Below, in pieces: positions 18,595 to 26,412 of a DNA stretch of 64,000 bases. The stretch comes from Balneola sp. MJW-20 (GTDB taxonomy: Bacteria > Bacteroidota > Rhodothermia > Balneolales > Balneolaceae): assembly GCF_040811775.1 (NCBI RefSeq), contig NZ_JBFNXW010000003.1, forward strand, positions 248,001-312,000, in the 5' to 3' direction. Made by a program: the position numbers and the translations under genes. Under the pieces are notes generated by a model. It ran no database searches, was not told the origin of the DNA, and worked only from the letters and a program-made list of their open reading frames with translations. Position 1 is the first letter of the stretch; every line of letters starts with the position of its first letter.

Positions 18595-19713
18595 TTAGCG
18601 TACTGTGAGTTCTTTAACTGGCTTTTCCAGCACTTTCTCACCGTCTTCCAGTCCTTCGGTAACGGCGACCGTAATTGCATCGCTCATTCCGACTTCGATC
18701 TCTTTTTCTACACGTGAACCCGGCTCATTACCCGGCACTTCAATAAATGCCTTTCCATCTCTCATGGTTATGACTCTCTCAGGAATGGTCAGAGTATTTT
18801 CCATTTTCTCAATGATAATGTCTGCGTTTGCAGAGTAGCCTGCACGAAGTGTTGCACCGTTAGTTTCTGTGATAGCTATCTCAATCGGAAACACAGTAGC
18901 ATTTTCCTGATCGATCGCTTTTAGGGAGATATGTGATACTCTTCCGCGGACTACATCTTTAGGAAGCGCTCCTACTTTTAATTCAACTGGCATTCCGATT
19001 TCTATCTTACCGATATCGATTTCATCCACAGTTCCCTTAAACAGCAGGTTATCCATCTCAGCGATGGTCATCAGCGGAGTTCCTTCCTGATATGAGGTAA
19101 GCGGTACGACCGGCTCACCCACATTTACCAGTTCTTCAAGAATATAGCCATCAATAGGGGCTCTGATAACAGACTCAATAACTACATCACCCATTTTGAT
19201 GCGGCCTGATTCGAGTAACTGCAGGCGCTCATTTGCGATCTGGAGACGGACTTCTACATCACCATGACGCTGATTGAGCTGATCGTATTCCTGTTGAGAA
19301 ACCAGTTTTTTGGACAGCAGCTGTTCCATTCGGCTCAGTTCCTTTGTCAGATTATTTTCCTCAATTTTAATACGCTCGAGGTTTCTTTTGGCTTCTGCAA
19401 GTTCCAGTGGGGTTGGATCAGGGCTGACTTCGATAAGCGGGTCTCCCTTTCTTACATAATCACCGGCTTCAGCATATATTGCGCTAACAACACCGGATAG
19501 TTGTGATTTGACTGCGATCTCATTTTCAGGTTCAATAGTTCCGACAGCCAAGGCTTTTTCAACGATTGTGCCCATTTCAGCGGTTACATATGGGTCTTCT
19601 GTTGCTTCACTTTCATTTTCATTACTGGAGATATAATAAATGCTTCCGCCGCCGAACAGTACCATGACCAGAATTGCGGACCACAGTAGTTTTTTTCCCT
19701 TCTTTTTTGCCAT
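18595..19713 (-). CDS. Efflux adaptor (MacA-like membrane fusion protein)
   Basis: A 372-residue periplasmic adaptor anchored by one N-terminal helix (KKLLWSAILVMVLFGGGSIYYI). The order is classic: barrel-sandwich lipoyl-like half (KSQLSGVVSAIYAEAGDYVRKGDPLIEV), a coiled-coil hairpin (about residues 105-170), the second lipoyl half (VIRAPIDGYILEELVNVGEPV), then beta-barrel and membrane-proximal domains. It would link the inner-membrane permeases to an outer-membrane TolC-type channel, which is not encoded here. It is the first gene of a three-gene operon. Confidence 0.9.
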   Translation of the reverse strand: MAKKKGKKLLWSAILVMVLFGGGSIYYISSNENESEATEDPYVTAEMGTIVEKALAVGTIEPENEIAVKSQLSGVVSAIYAEAGDYVRKGDPLIEVSPDPTPLELAEAKRNLERIKIEENNLTKELSRMEQLLSKKLVSQQEYDQLNQRHGDVEVRLQIANERLQLLESGRIKMGDVVIESVIRAPIDGYILEELVNVGEPVVPLTSYQEGTPLMTIAEMDNLLFKGTVDEIDIGKIEIGMPVELKVGALPKDVVRGRVSHISLKAIDQENATVFPIEIAITETNGATLRAGYSANADIIIEKMENTLTIPERVITMRDGKAFIEVPGNEPGSRVEKEIEVGMSDAITVAVTEGLEDGEKVLEKPVKELTVR

Positions 19714-19885
19714 TTTATCATCAAATAATTTGTTCAGATTTGAGTACCCTTACGGCGATATTGTGTTCTTGTTACTCTCAACCCTAAAAAAATTTTTTGA
19801 ATACCTGGCAAAAATGCACTGTTGAGACATTAGAGACAGATTTAAGGGGAAAGATTTTTTTAATTTTTATAGTGATTCAACATAA

Positions 19886-20566
19886 ATGAAGATATTAAAG
19901 ACTTATATCATCCCGGTTTTGACTATGATCGCGCTGATCATCGCAGCAGTTTTCTGGACAGAAGCAGATAGGGAGATAAAGATACTTTGCCAGGTTGCTG
20001 AATCATTTGAGAATACTGCCCAACTGGATCGGCTGATCGGAACTGCTGAGAACTCAAGGCTTTTTTATGAAGATGAAGGAACCTATAGTCTTAAAAGCCA
20101 TCAGAACCTTCGAACATCCGAGTGTATATTTATGACTCGTGACACTGAACTTATTTCTGCAGAGTACCTTAGTTATTTTTCGCTTCCATATAGTGCTGCA
20201 ATAATAAATCTGTTCTTATTTTCCTTTCTTTTGCTTTTACAGCTCTCACTTGCAGGCGGGCTACCCTTCGGTAAATTAGCCTGGGGCGGAAAACATAAAG
20301 TACTGCCGAAGAACTATAGAATTGCAAGTCTGGCTGCTGCTTTTATCTATTTAATACTCATTTTCGTATTGACGGAGCACCTGGGTAAATCGAACCTGAT
20401 AGCAGAGAGCGGATTCATTACCGAGATTCTATGGGCCATATTCGGAATATTCTTTTTGAGTAGTATCGCGAATACATTCAGTAAAAGTACTGCAGAACGC
20501 AGGCTGATGCTGCCGGTTGCGGTGATCATCACAACCTGTTCATTCATAATCGCATTAAACAGTTAA
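19886..20566 (+). CDS. Membrane protein of unknown function
   Basis: A 226-residue protein not recognised. The N-terminal helix (YIIPVLTMIALIIAAVFW) is followed by a soluble stretch of about 90 residues (residues 30-105) with two cysteines. Three further hydrophobic segments come next (AAIINLFLFSFLLLLQLSLAGG, LAAAFIYLILIFVLT, ILWAIFGIFFLSSIANTF) and the protein ends at VAVIITTCSFIIALNS. The first helix and intervening domain suggest a periplasmic-facing region. It ends three bases before the methyltransferase start, implying one transcript. Confidence 0.6.
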   Translation: MKILKTYIIPVLTMIALIIAAVFWTEADREIKILCQVAESFENTAQLDRLIGTAENSRLFYEDEGTYSLKSHQNLRTSECIFMTRDTELISAEYLSYFSLPYSAAIINLFLFSFLLLLQLSLAGGLPFGKLAWGGKHKVLPKNYRIASLAAAFIYLILIFVLTEHLGKSNLIAESGFITEILWAIFGIFFLSSIANTFSKSTAERRLMLPVAVIITTCSFIIALNS

Positions 20567-20569
20567 TCC

Positions 20570-21172
20570 ATGCTTAAAGAGTTCTGGGATAACCGTTACA
20601 ATGAAGACCAGTTTGCCTATGGAAAGCAACCGAATCGGTTTCTTAAAGATCAGCTCGAAAAGATTACGGATACCGGGAAGATCTTGCTACCGCTGGAAGG
20701 AGAAGGGAGAAATGCTGTTTATGCAGCATTAATGGGCTGGGATGTTATAGCATTCGATCAATCTGTTTCAGGCAAAGAGAAAGCAAAGAAGCTCGCTGAT
20801 GAATACGGTGTCAGAATAGACTACCAGGTTATGGATGCTGAGCAATTTGCATGTGAGGAAGGAGAATTTGATCTGATAGCGCTTATCTACGCACATATGC
20901 CCAGAAGCCTTCGGAGAAATTTCCACCGGAAGGTCTCGGGATGCCTTAAAAAGGGAGGTAAATTGATTCTGGAAGCATTCAGTAAAGAACAATTGGGCCG
21001 TGACTCTGGCGGTCCCAGGTCTGTTAAAGCCCTTTACTCAGCAAAAGATCTGAATGAAGATCTGAGCGGACTAAATATCCTGTTTTCAGAGGAACAGGAA
21101 GTTGTTCTTGATGAGGGGCTATATCATCAGGGATCAGCATGTGTTGTGAGATTGATCGCAGAAAAGGTATAG
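20570..21172 (+). CDS. Class I SAM-dependent methyltransferase (TehB-like)
   Basis: A 200-residue methyltransferase. The N-terminus FWDNRYNEDQFAYGKQPNRFL matches the small TehB/thiol-methyltransferase-like group. A variant SAM-binding loop reads LLPLEGEGRNAVYAALMGWDV (residues 40-60), followed by the acidic strand end FDQS. Motif post-I appears in FDLIALIYAHMP and the later strand in LKKGGKLILEAFS. Substrate unknown; members often methylate small or toxic molecules. It begins three bases after the upstream membrane protein. Confidence 0.8.
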   Translation: MLKEFWDNRYNEDQFAYGKQPNRFLKDQLEKITDTGKILLPLEGEGRNAVYAALMGWDVIAFDQSVSGKEKAKKLADEYGVRIDYQVMDAEQFACEEGEFDLIALIYAHMPRSLRRNFHRKVSGCLKKGGKLILEAFSKEQLGRDSGGPRSVKALYSAKDLNEDLSGLNILFSEEQEVVLDEGLYHQGSACVVRLIAEKV

Positions 21173-21200
21173 GGCAAGATCATCTCAAGAATGAGGAAAT

Positions 21201-21230
21201 AAAAAAAGCCCTGCCTGAGACAGAGCTTTT
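21201..21230 (-). terminator. Probable terminator between methyltransferase and secG
   Basis: AAAGCCCTG (21205-21213) pairs with CAGAGCTTT (21221-21229) with one mismatch. The A7 tract on the left gives a T run on the minus strand, so it best serves secG; it may also stop rightward transcripts. Confidence 0.7.
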
Positions 21231-21248
21231 AAAATCGTCTGGCTGCGA

Positions 21249-21641
21249 TCAGTTATCGCCGCCCTCATCATTGCTTCCTTCAACCGGTGGTAAGGTTGGA
21301 GCCTGCTGTTGTTGCTGAGGAACTGCAGAAGGTGTTTCAGCAGGATTTTCAATAGGAGCGTTTACAGCTCCGCCGTCCTGAAGAATACTACGACTCGGTC
21401 CGCTGTTATCAATGGCAAAGTTAGCCAGGATACATAGTACCAGAAATACAGTGCCCAGAATTGAAGTAGCTTTTGACAGCAGGTCAGCAGTTCTGCGGGC
21501 ACCCAGGCCTGAATTACCCATCATTCCGCTTGCTGCAATGCCTGTCAGTCCGGAACCCTGTCCGTTCTGAAGCAGAATTACCAGCGTCAGCAGTATGCAA
21601 ATGAGCGTAATGAGAACTATTATTATATTGTATAACAACAT
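21249..21641 (-). CDS. secG: Preprotein translocase subunit SecG
   Basis: A 130-residue protein with the two SecG helices (IIIVLITLICILLTLVILLQ and ATSILGTVFLVLCILANFAI). Between them is the diagnostic loop VILLQNGQGSGLTGIAASGMMGNSGLGARRTADLL. SecG associates with SecYE and assists protein export across the inner membrane. The C-terminal tail from about residue 85 is long and Pro/Gln-rich (VPQQQQQAPTLPP), as is common in Bacteroidota. Divergent from the MscS gene. Confidence 0.93.
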   Translation of the reverse strand: MLLYNIIIVLITLICILLTLVILLQNGQGSGLTGIAASGMMGNSGLGARRTADLLSKATSILGTVFLVLCILANFAIDNSGPSRSILQDGGAVNAPIENPAETPSAVPQQQQQAPTLPPVEGSNDEGGDN

Positions 21642-21732
21642 GTTTTAAATCTTTTCTTTCATGAAGAGTGAAAAGATATCCAAATTTGGGTACTATCCCA
21701 AGCCTTAAGATGCTCATTTATCAAATTTGAAC

Positions 21733-22668
21733 ATGCAACAATTTCGGGACTCTGTGATCGAGTACATCCGTAATTCTCCGGATTTCACTCTGCAGCTTGC
21801 AGAGACAGTGGGAGTACTGATTTTTCTGTGGCTAATACGATTTATTACACTGCGTATTGTCCAAAAGAAAATGAAGGACAAAAAAGCCATATATAAATGG
21901 CGGAAGAATATCTCCTATGTTACCACTTTTCTCGCCGTTATAGCCGTAGGGCAGATCTGGCTCTCAAGTATTGGATCTATTGCAACTTTCCTGGGGTTAC
22001 TTTCTGCAGGATTAGCCATTGCGTTAAAAGACCCGATTACTGATCTCGCAGCCTGGCTATTTATCATCTGGCGCAGACCCTTTGATGTGGGAGACCGAAT
22101 TCAGCTGGGCAATGAGGCAAAAGGAGATGTGATTGATATTCGGCCTTTTAAATTTACGCTACTGGAGATTGGAAACTGGGTGGATGCTGACCAGAGTACA
22201 GGAAGGGTAATACATGTCCCTAATCATAAGGTCTTCTCTTCAGATCTGGCTAATTATACCAGTGATTTTGAGTTCATATGGAACGAGATCTCTGTGCTGG
22301 TAACTTTTGAGAGTAACTGGAGAGATGCGAAGAAGATCCTTCAGGAAATTGTGGATGATCAGATCAAAGATTTTGTAGAGCATGCTAAAGAGCAGGTGAA
22401 AAGAGCGGAAAAGTCATACCTGATCCAATATCGCTATCTTACGCCTATCGTATACACCAATGTGAAAGACAGTGGTATCAGCCTAACCATCCGTTATCTG
22501 TCCGATCCCCGAACTCGAAGAGCAACGTCACAGGGCATATGGGAAGCAGTCCTGGATGCTTTTCATGAGCGTAATGATATTGATTTTGCTTATCCTACGA
22601 TCCGATATTACAGCAATCCACAGGAAGGAAAAGAAGGGACCACTCCTAATCGTCATCCCGAAGTTTAG
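21733..22668 (+). CDS. Small-conductance mechanosensitive channel (MscS family)
   Basis: About 311 residues starting at the ATG of MQQFRDSVIE; a TTG two codons earlier is possible. Three N-terminal helices are followed by the MscS pore helix (SIATFLGLLSAGLAIALKDPI), then the beta domain signature RPFDVGDRIQLG and the mixed alpha/beta cytoplasmic cage (VIHVPNHKVFSSDLANYTSDF). It acts as an emergency or signalling channel opened by membrane tension. Its last 23 bases overlap the 3' end of the convergent SRAP-like gene. Confidence 0.9.
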   Translation: MQQFRDSVIEYIRNSPDFTLQLAETVGVLIFLWLIRFITLRIVQKKMKDKKAIYKWRKNISYVTTFLAVIAVGQIWLSSIGSIATFLGLLSAGLAIALKDPITDLAAWLFIIWRRPFDVGDRIQLGNEAKGDVIDIRPFKFTLLEIGNWVDADQSTGRVIHVPNHKVFSSDLANYTSDFEFIWNEISVLVTFESNWRDAKKILQEIVDDQIKDFVEHAKEQVKRAEKSYLIQYRYLTPIVYTNVKDSGISLTIRYLSDPRTRRATSQGIWEAVLDAFHERNDIDFAYPTIRYYSNPQEGKEGTTPNRHPEV

Positions 22669-23317
22669 GGATCGGCTGGATCAGTTCCGGGGAATCTTGT
22701 GAGGGATCATTTACCAATTCCGGTACTCTGAATACGGTCATGTCGGTCAGAAATCTGGACCCGTCAAACCCCTTTTTCACCATTTCCCGCGCATTACCCG
22801 CCAGCCAATTCAAAGATTCATTCTGCTTCAATAAAACGGGCATTTGGTCACTTAATGGACTTATTAACGGATTAGATCTCATCGTTAAAGCGACACAGGT
22901 AAGTCTTTCTGCACCGGATTCAGTGATCTCTTTTTTCAATATTCCCGCAACACCGGTCACTTCTTCTGTGATTAATCGAATGAAGAACGGGTACGGGTCA
23001 TCTTTGAGTTGCTCTTTCCATTGATAAAAACCATTAATCGGTATTATGCATACCTGGTCTTTTAAGAGATCCCATGCCGGGCCCTCTTCAGTTATTTCTT
23101 CAATACGGAGTGAGGCCTGTGGGGCTGTTCCCTCATTCAGACTTAAGCCCCAGTTTGCACTGACTACCTTATTCTGTTTCCCCGATTTAATGATCACGGT
23201 AATGGTCTGACCTTTCAGAATATTATATCGTTTTTTAAAAAGTGTCGGGGAATCTCCCTTAGCATTGAATTGGTCTTCTATTTCCTCTCTTTCAGCATAG
23301 AGTGCAAAACGGTTCAT
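22646..23317 (-). CDS. SRAP/YedK-fold protein lacking the catalytic residues
   Basis: A 223-residue protein with the SRAP (SOS response-associated peptidase) outline: N-terminal RFALYAEREEIEDQF, then NWGLSL (WGL box), the CIIPINGFYQWKE strand, PYPFFIR and DQMPVLL. Active members (HMCES/YedK) use Cys2 to bind abasic sites in single-stranded DNA, plus Asn, Glu and His in INARxE, GxYEW and HDRMP. Here residue 2 is Asn, no INARxE is seen, the Glu is Gln99, and the His is Ser156. The family fold call is strong; normal crosslinking activity seems lost. The gene is otherwise intact, so it is probably a functional pseudoenzyme rather than a pseudogene. Confidence 0.75.
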   Translation of the reverse strand: MNRFALYAEREEIEDQFNAKGDSPTLFKKRYNILKGQTITVIIKSGKQNKVVSANWGLSLNEGTAPQASLRIEEITEEGPAWDLLKDQVCIIPINGFYQWKEQLKDDPYPFFIRLITEEVTGVAGILKKEITESGAERLTCVALTMRSNPLISPLSDQMPVLLKQNESLNWLAGNAREMVKKGFDGSRFLTDMTVFRVPELVNDPSQDSPELIQPIPKLRDDD

Positions 23318-23374
23318 AAATAACTTTTTTTATTCTAAGTTCGGTGGTCAATCTGAATTCATACTGCCTGCAAT

Positions 23375-24313
23375 ATGATAAATCCATTTTACAATGACGA
23401 GGAAAAACGATCACGTTCGCTGATCAGGTTAACCGTTTTTTTTATCATTGGCATGTTACTGACCTTTATTCCTTCACTGATCCCAGTGACCTGGATTGAT
23501 TACCTGTTCAAGTTTCTGCTGGTCGTTGGGTTCTATCGCTTCAGTATTCTGTTCACCGACCGAAGGAAATGGAAAGAAGGCGGACTTGTATTTAATAAAG
23601 TATGGTTTAAGGATTTTCTTTATGGCAGCGGCATCGCTTTTGTTGTGATGCTTCTGATATTTCTGACCGAGTATTTTACGGGTGGATTGAGAGTGATCGG
23701 GTATGGATGGAATGTGAAGATCTCCGAATTCTGGGCACTCCCGGTGTTGATCATATTTATACAGATGATTAGTGTGGGTTTTTATGAAGAGATCATCTTG
23801 AGAGGTTATATTCTCAGAAATATGCACGAGGGACTGCAATCGGGCAAAACAAATAACAGTATCTCAATCATTGCAGCTGTAGTTCTGAGTTCTTCTCTGT
23901 TCAGCGTTCTTCATTATTTAAACCCAAATGCAACTACGCTCGCACTGATCAATATATTTGCAGCAGGAGTGATGCTGGCAATTCCTTTTATTCTAAGCGG
24001 AAGTCTGGGATTATCTGTGGGCATCCATTTTTCATGGAATTTCTTTATGAGTGCAGTATTTGGGTTCAATGTAAGCGGACTGAATGTCCGTAACTCTGTT
24101 ATCAGGATTGAACAGCTCGGACCGGATGTCTGGACAGGTGGTGGATTTGGTCCTGAAGGAGGGTTGATCGGACTTGCAGGTATAATATTGGTTTTGGGAT
24201 TAACTCTGTTACTGATCCATCGAAGAACTGGACAGATCGTCCTTGAGGAGAGCTTCAGGCTGTTATTTTGTGAAAAAAAGAAATTACGCACATCATCAGA
24301 TGAGCTTGCCTGA
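23375..24313 (+). CDS. CPBP-family intramembrane metalloprotease
   Basis: A 312-residue protein with about eight hydrophobic segments. The Abi/CPBP (CAAX protease-like) motifs are in order: EExxxR in SVGFYEEIILRGYILRNM, the His-containing SSSLFSVLHYLNPNA, and the third motif GIHFSWNFFMSAVFGF. These residues coordinate zinc inside the membrane. Substrates are unknown; relatives act in bacteriocin immunity or protein processing. Divergent from the SRAP-like gene with 57 bases between. Confidence 0.85.
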   Translation: MINPFYNDEEKRSRSLIRLTVFFIIGMLLTFIPSLIPVTWIDYLFKFLLVVGFYRFSILFTDRRKWKEGGLVFNKVWFKDFLYGSGIAFVVMLLIFLTEYFTGGLRVIGYGWNVKISEFWALPVLIIFIQMISVGFYEEIILRGYILRNMHEGLQSGKTNNSISIIAAVVLSSSLFSVLHYLNPNATTLALINIFAAGVMLAIPFILSGSLGLSVGIHFSWNFFMSAVFGFNVSGLNVRNSVIRIEQLGPDVWTGGGFGPEGGLIGLAGIILVLGLTLLLIHRRTGQIVLEESFRLLFCEKKKLRTSSDELA

Positions 24314-24398
24314 CAAGTTTTGTATATTAGGGCGCCTTTTATGAAAGGCATGATCTTTGAAATATGAATTTTAACGCCAAAATGATAGAGGTGTCCCA

Positions 24399-25979
24399 TT
24401 GTCTTTTAAAGAATATGGAATAAGCCCCGAATTAATGAGCGGGCTGTCAGACGCACGAATTGACGAACCAACACCTCTCCAGAAAAATGTAATTCCTTCG
24501 GCACTTGAGGGCAAAAATTTGCTCGTGAAAAATGATTCCGAAGATGCAGGGGCTGTATTGATCCCCGCTTTACAGAAGCTGATGAGCAATGGAGAGGCTA
24601 AAGGAACTAAAGTTTTAATTTTAACTCCGTCTATTGAGAAGGCTCAGAAATTAGACGAAATGATCTGGGCAATTGGCTACCATGCTCAGATAAGCAGCGG
24701 CTCTTTATCCATGAAAGGAGACCGTGATGAGCAGGAGCAAATACTTAGAGACGGATCCCCGATAATTGTAGCAAATCCGGGGCGACTTATTGAACTACTC
24801 GAGAAGAATAACCTGGTCTTTGATGATCTTGAGCTGCTTGTAATTGATGATGCTCAGGATATGAATAACTTCAACCTGGTTAAACGGGTGAAGAGCATTC
24901 TGGAGCAGATCAAGTCTGAACCTCAGACTCTCCTTTTTTCATCTGACTACAATGGAGCAACCAGGGAACTGGTTGAAGCGGCATTAAAGGAACCTGAACT
25001 CATAGGATTTGACCGCCTTCATTCTGATGCCAGAGATGAATCTGATTCTGATAAGGAAAAAGAGGCTAATGAAAAGCCAGAAGATGCTCAACATATACCA
25101 TCCCGGAAGAAAGATGAAAAGGATGAGGAGCCGGAACAGAAAGAAGCTTCGGTGAAAGGTGAGAATTCGGCATCCAATGAAGAACCCGAACCGATCGTAA
25201 AAAATCTGGAGCAGGGTTATATCTATGTTCCTCCCAGAATGAAGATCTCAACATTGCTGGCCCACCTGGAGAAAACACTGACTGACAGGATCGTAGTGTT
25301 TGCTGCATCCAAAAGAACAACAGATCGTCTGTTTAGGATCATCCGGAAAAAAGGCTGGGGTGTGGTTAGCATCAATGAAGGCCTGGATGAAAAGATCTAT
25401 AACGAGCGCTTTGAAAAATTCACGAAAGGCGATATGAAGATCCTTCTGGTGGGTGGGATCTCAGCTACCGGACTTGATCTGAATGAGGCTAATCAGGTGA
25501 TCAACTATGATGTGCCTAATGAAGTAGATGAGTATCGTTACCGAGCCGAACTGGTTGGTAAAGGAAAGGCTACGAGTATGATCTCTCTGGTATCCAAAAT
25601 GGATAAAGAAGACATTGATCGTATTGTGGCAGAAGTGGGATATAAACCTGCAGAGATGCCGCTACCGGAAGAAGTGAAGAATAAAAAACAGAATAAGAAT
25701 AATAATAAGGGCTCAGGCGGAAATAAGAGCCGTAAGAGTTCAGGGCGAAATAACAGCAACCGAAATAAGGATAACGACCGCAACCGTAAAAATGACCGAA
25801 GGAAGTCGGAAAAACCCAAGAGAAGAAAGGAGGTCAGTCAGCAAAAAAAGAAAAGCAGCCATGATCTTCCAAGGCCATCTTTTGAAGGGCTATCCGGCGG
25901 TCGAGAAGGCGATGGTAAACGCCCCAGCCCAAGTGATAAGTCCGGGCCGTTTGGCTGGATCAAAAAGCTATTTGATTAA
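24399..25979 (+). CDS. Degenerate DEAD-box helicase-like protein
   Basis: A 526-residue protein, TTG start. The DEAD-box skeleton is clear: Q motif (F3 and PTPLQ at 24-28), motif Ib-like NPGR (126-129) and a RecA-like second domain (RIVVFAASKRTTDRLFRII, VNEGLDE-type region, ATGLDLNEANQVINYD). The ATPase residues are gone: the Walker A GTGKT position reads DSEDA (46-50), DEAD reads DDAQ (150-153), SAT reads SSD (181-183), and the HRxGRxGR motif is YRYRAELVGKGKA. A charged acidic insert (about 205-270) splits the two domains. The C-terminal 100 residues are a basic Asn/Lys/Arg-rich tail typical of RNA binders. Probably binds RNA without unwinding it. Confidence 0.8.
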   Translation: MSFKEYGISPELMSGLSDARIDEPTPLQKNVIPSALEGKNLLVKNDSEDAGAVLIPALQKLMSNGEAKGTKVLILTPSIEKAQKLDEMIWAIGYHAQISSGSLSMKGDRDEQEQILRDGSPIIVANPGRLIELLEKNNLVFDDLELLVIDDAQDMNNFNLVKRVKSILEQIKSEPQTLLFSSDYNGATRELVEAALKEPELIGFDRLHSDARDESDSDKEKEANEKPEDAQHIPSRKKDEKDEEPEQKEASVKGENSASNEEPEPIVKNLEQGYIYVPPRMKISTLLAHLEKTLTDRIVVFAASKRTTDRLFRIIRKKGWGVVSINEGLDEKIYNERFEKFTKGDMKILLVGGISATGLDLNEANQVINYDVPNEVDEYRYRAELVGKGKATSMISLVSKMDKEDIDRIVAEVGYKPAEMPLPEEVKNKKQNKNNNKGSGGNKSRKSSGRNNSNRNKDNDRNRKNDRRKSEKPKRRKEVSQQKKKSSHDLPRPSFEGLSGGREGDGKRPSPSDKSGPFGWIKKLFD

Positions 25980-26412
25980 ATATCGGACCTAAGATCTAAA
26001 GCCCTCAGATATGAGGGCTTTTTTTATATATCGATCTGTTTCACATTTTTAAAAAATTTGCTGGCGAACCAATAATTGCCGGTTCATAAAGAGACATTCT
26101 CAGGGAGTTTTTTTGTCGTGGGTGATCGGCCTTAGAGCATTAATTTTTTATAATCGAAACGGGATGCTTTATAAATAAAGGATTTAATGAGGGGAGGTCT
26201 CGGAAATTATGCGTAAAAGCAATTTATTCATTTGACTATTATGGACTTCTTCAGTAGAATTAGGTTGAAGAAAAAAGTTGGTTCGGGAATACATAACCAA
26301 TTGTATTTAGTTAATGTATTGGATCCTTAGCGAGCCGTAGAGAGGCTCAGGTTTCAAATAAGGTACGGGAATAGTAAAAACGCTAGGGATTCGTCAATTA
26401 TAGGGGTAATAT
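25980..26412 (+). other. Long leader before the sigma-54 activator; two tiny ORFs
   Basis: After the terminator at 25998-26025, about 390 bases precede the activator ATG. Two small ORFs are visible. One is eight codons at 26209 (MRKSNLFI) after a GGGGAGG. The other is 29 codons at 26241-26330 (starts MDFFSRIRLKKK, ends VNVLDP) without a clear ribosome site. A small hairpin GAGCC/GGCTC lies near 26333-26350. I found no match to a known riboswitch or sigma-54 promoter here. Leader length suggests post-transcriptional control but shows no more than that. Confidence 0.3.
25998..26025 (+). terminator. Rho-independent terminator after the DEAD-box-like gene
   Basis: AAAGCCCTCA (25998-26007) pairs perfectly with TGAGGGCTTT (26012-26021) around a four-base loop and runs into a T tract. 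Confidence 0.9.

Noticed and set aside
22646..22668. Overlap of the convergent MscS and SRAP-like genes as an antisense regulatory device
   Set aside because: Only 23 bases overlap; common in compact genomes.
26041..26412. Possible riboswitch or c-di-GMP aptamer in the activator leader
   Set aside because: No match to the conserved GEMM core or other aptamer cores I know; only short hairpins.
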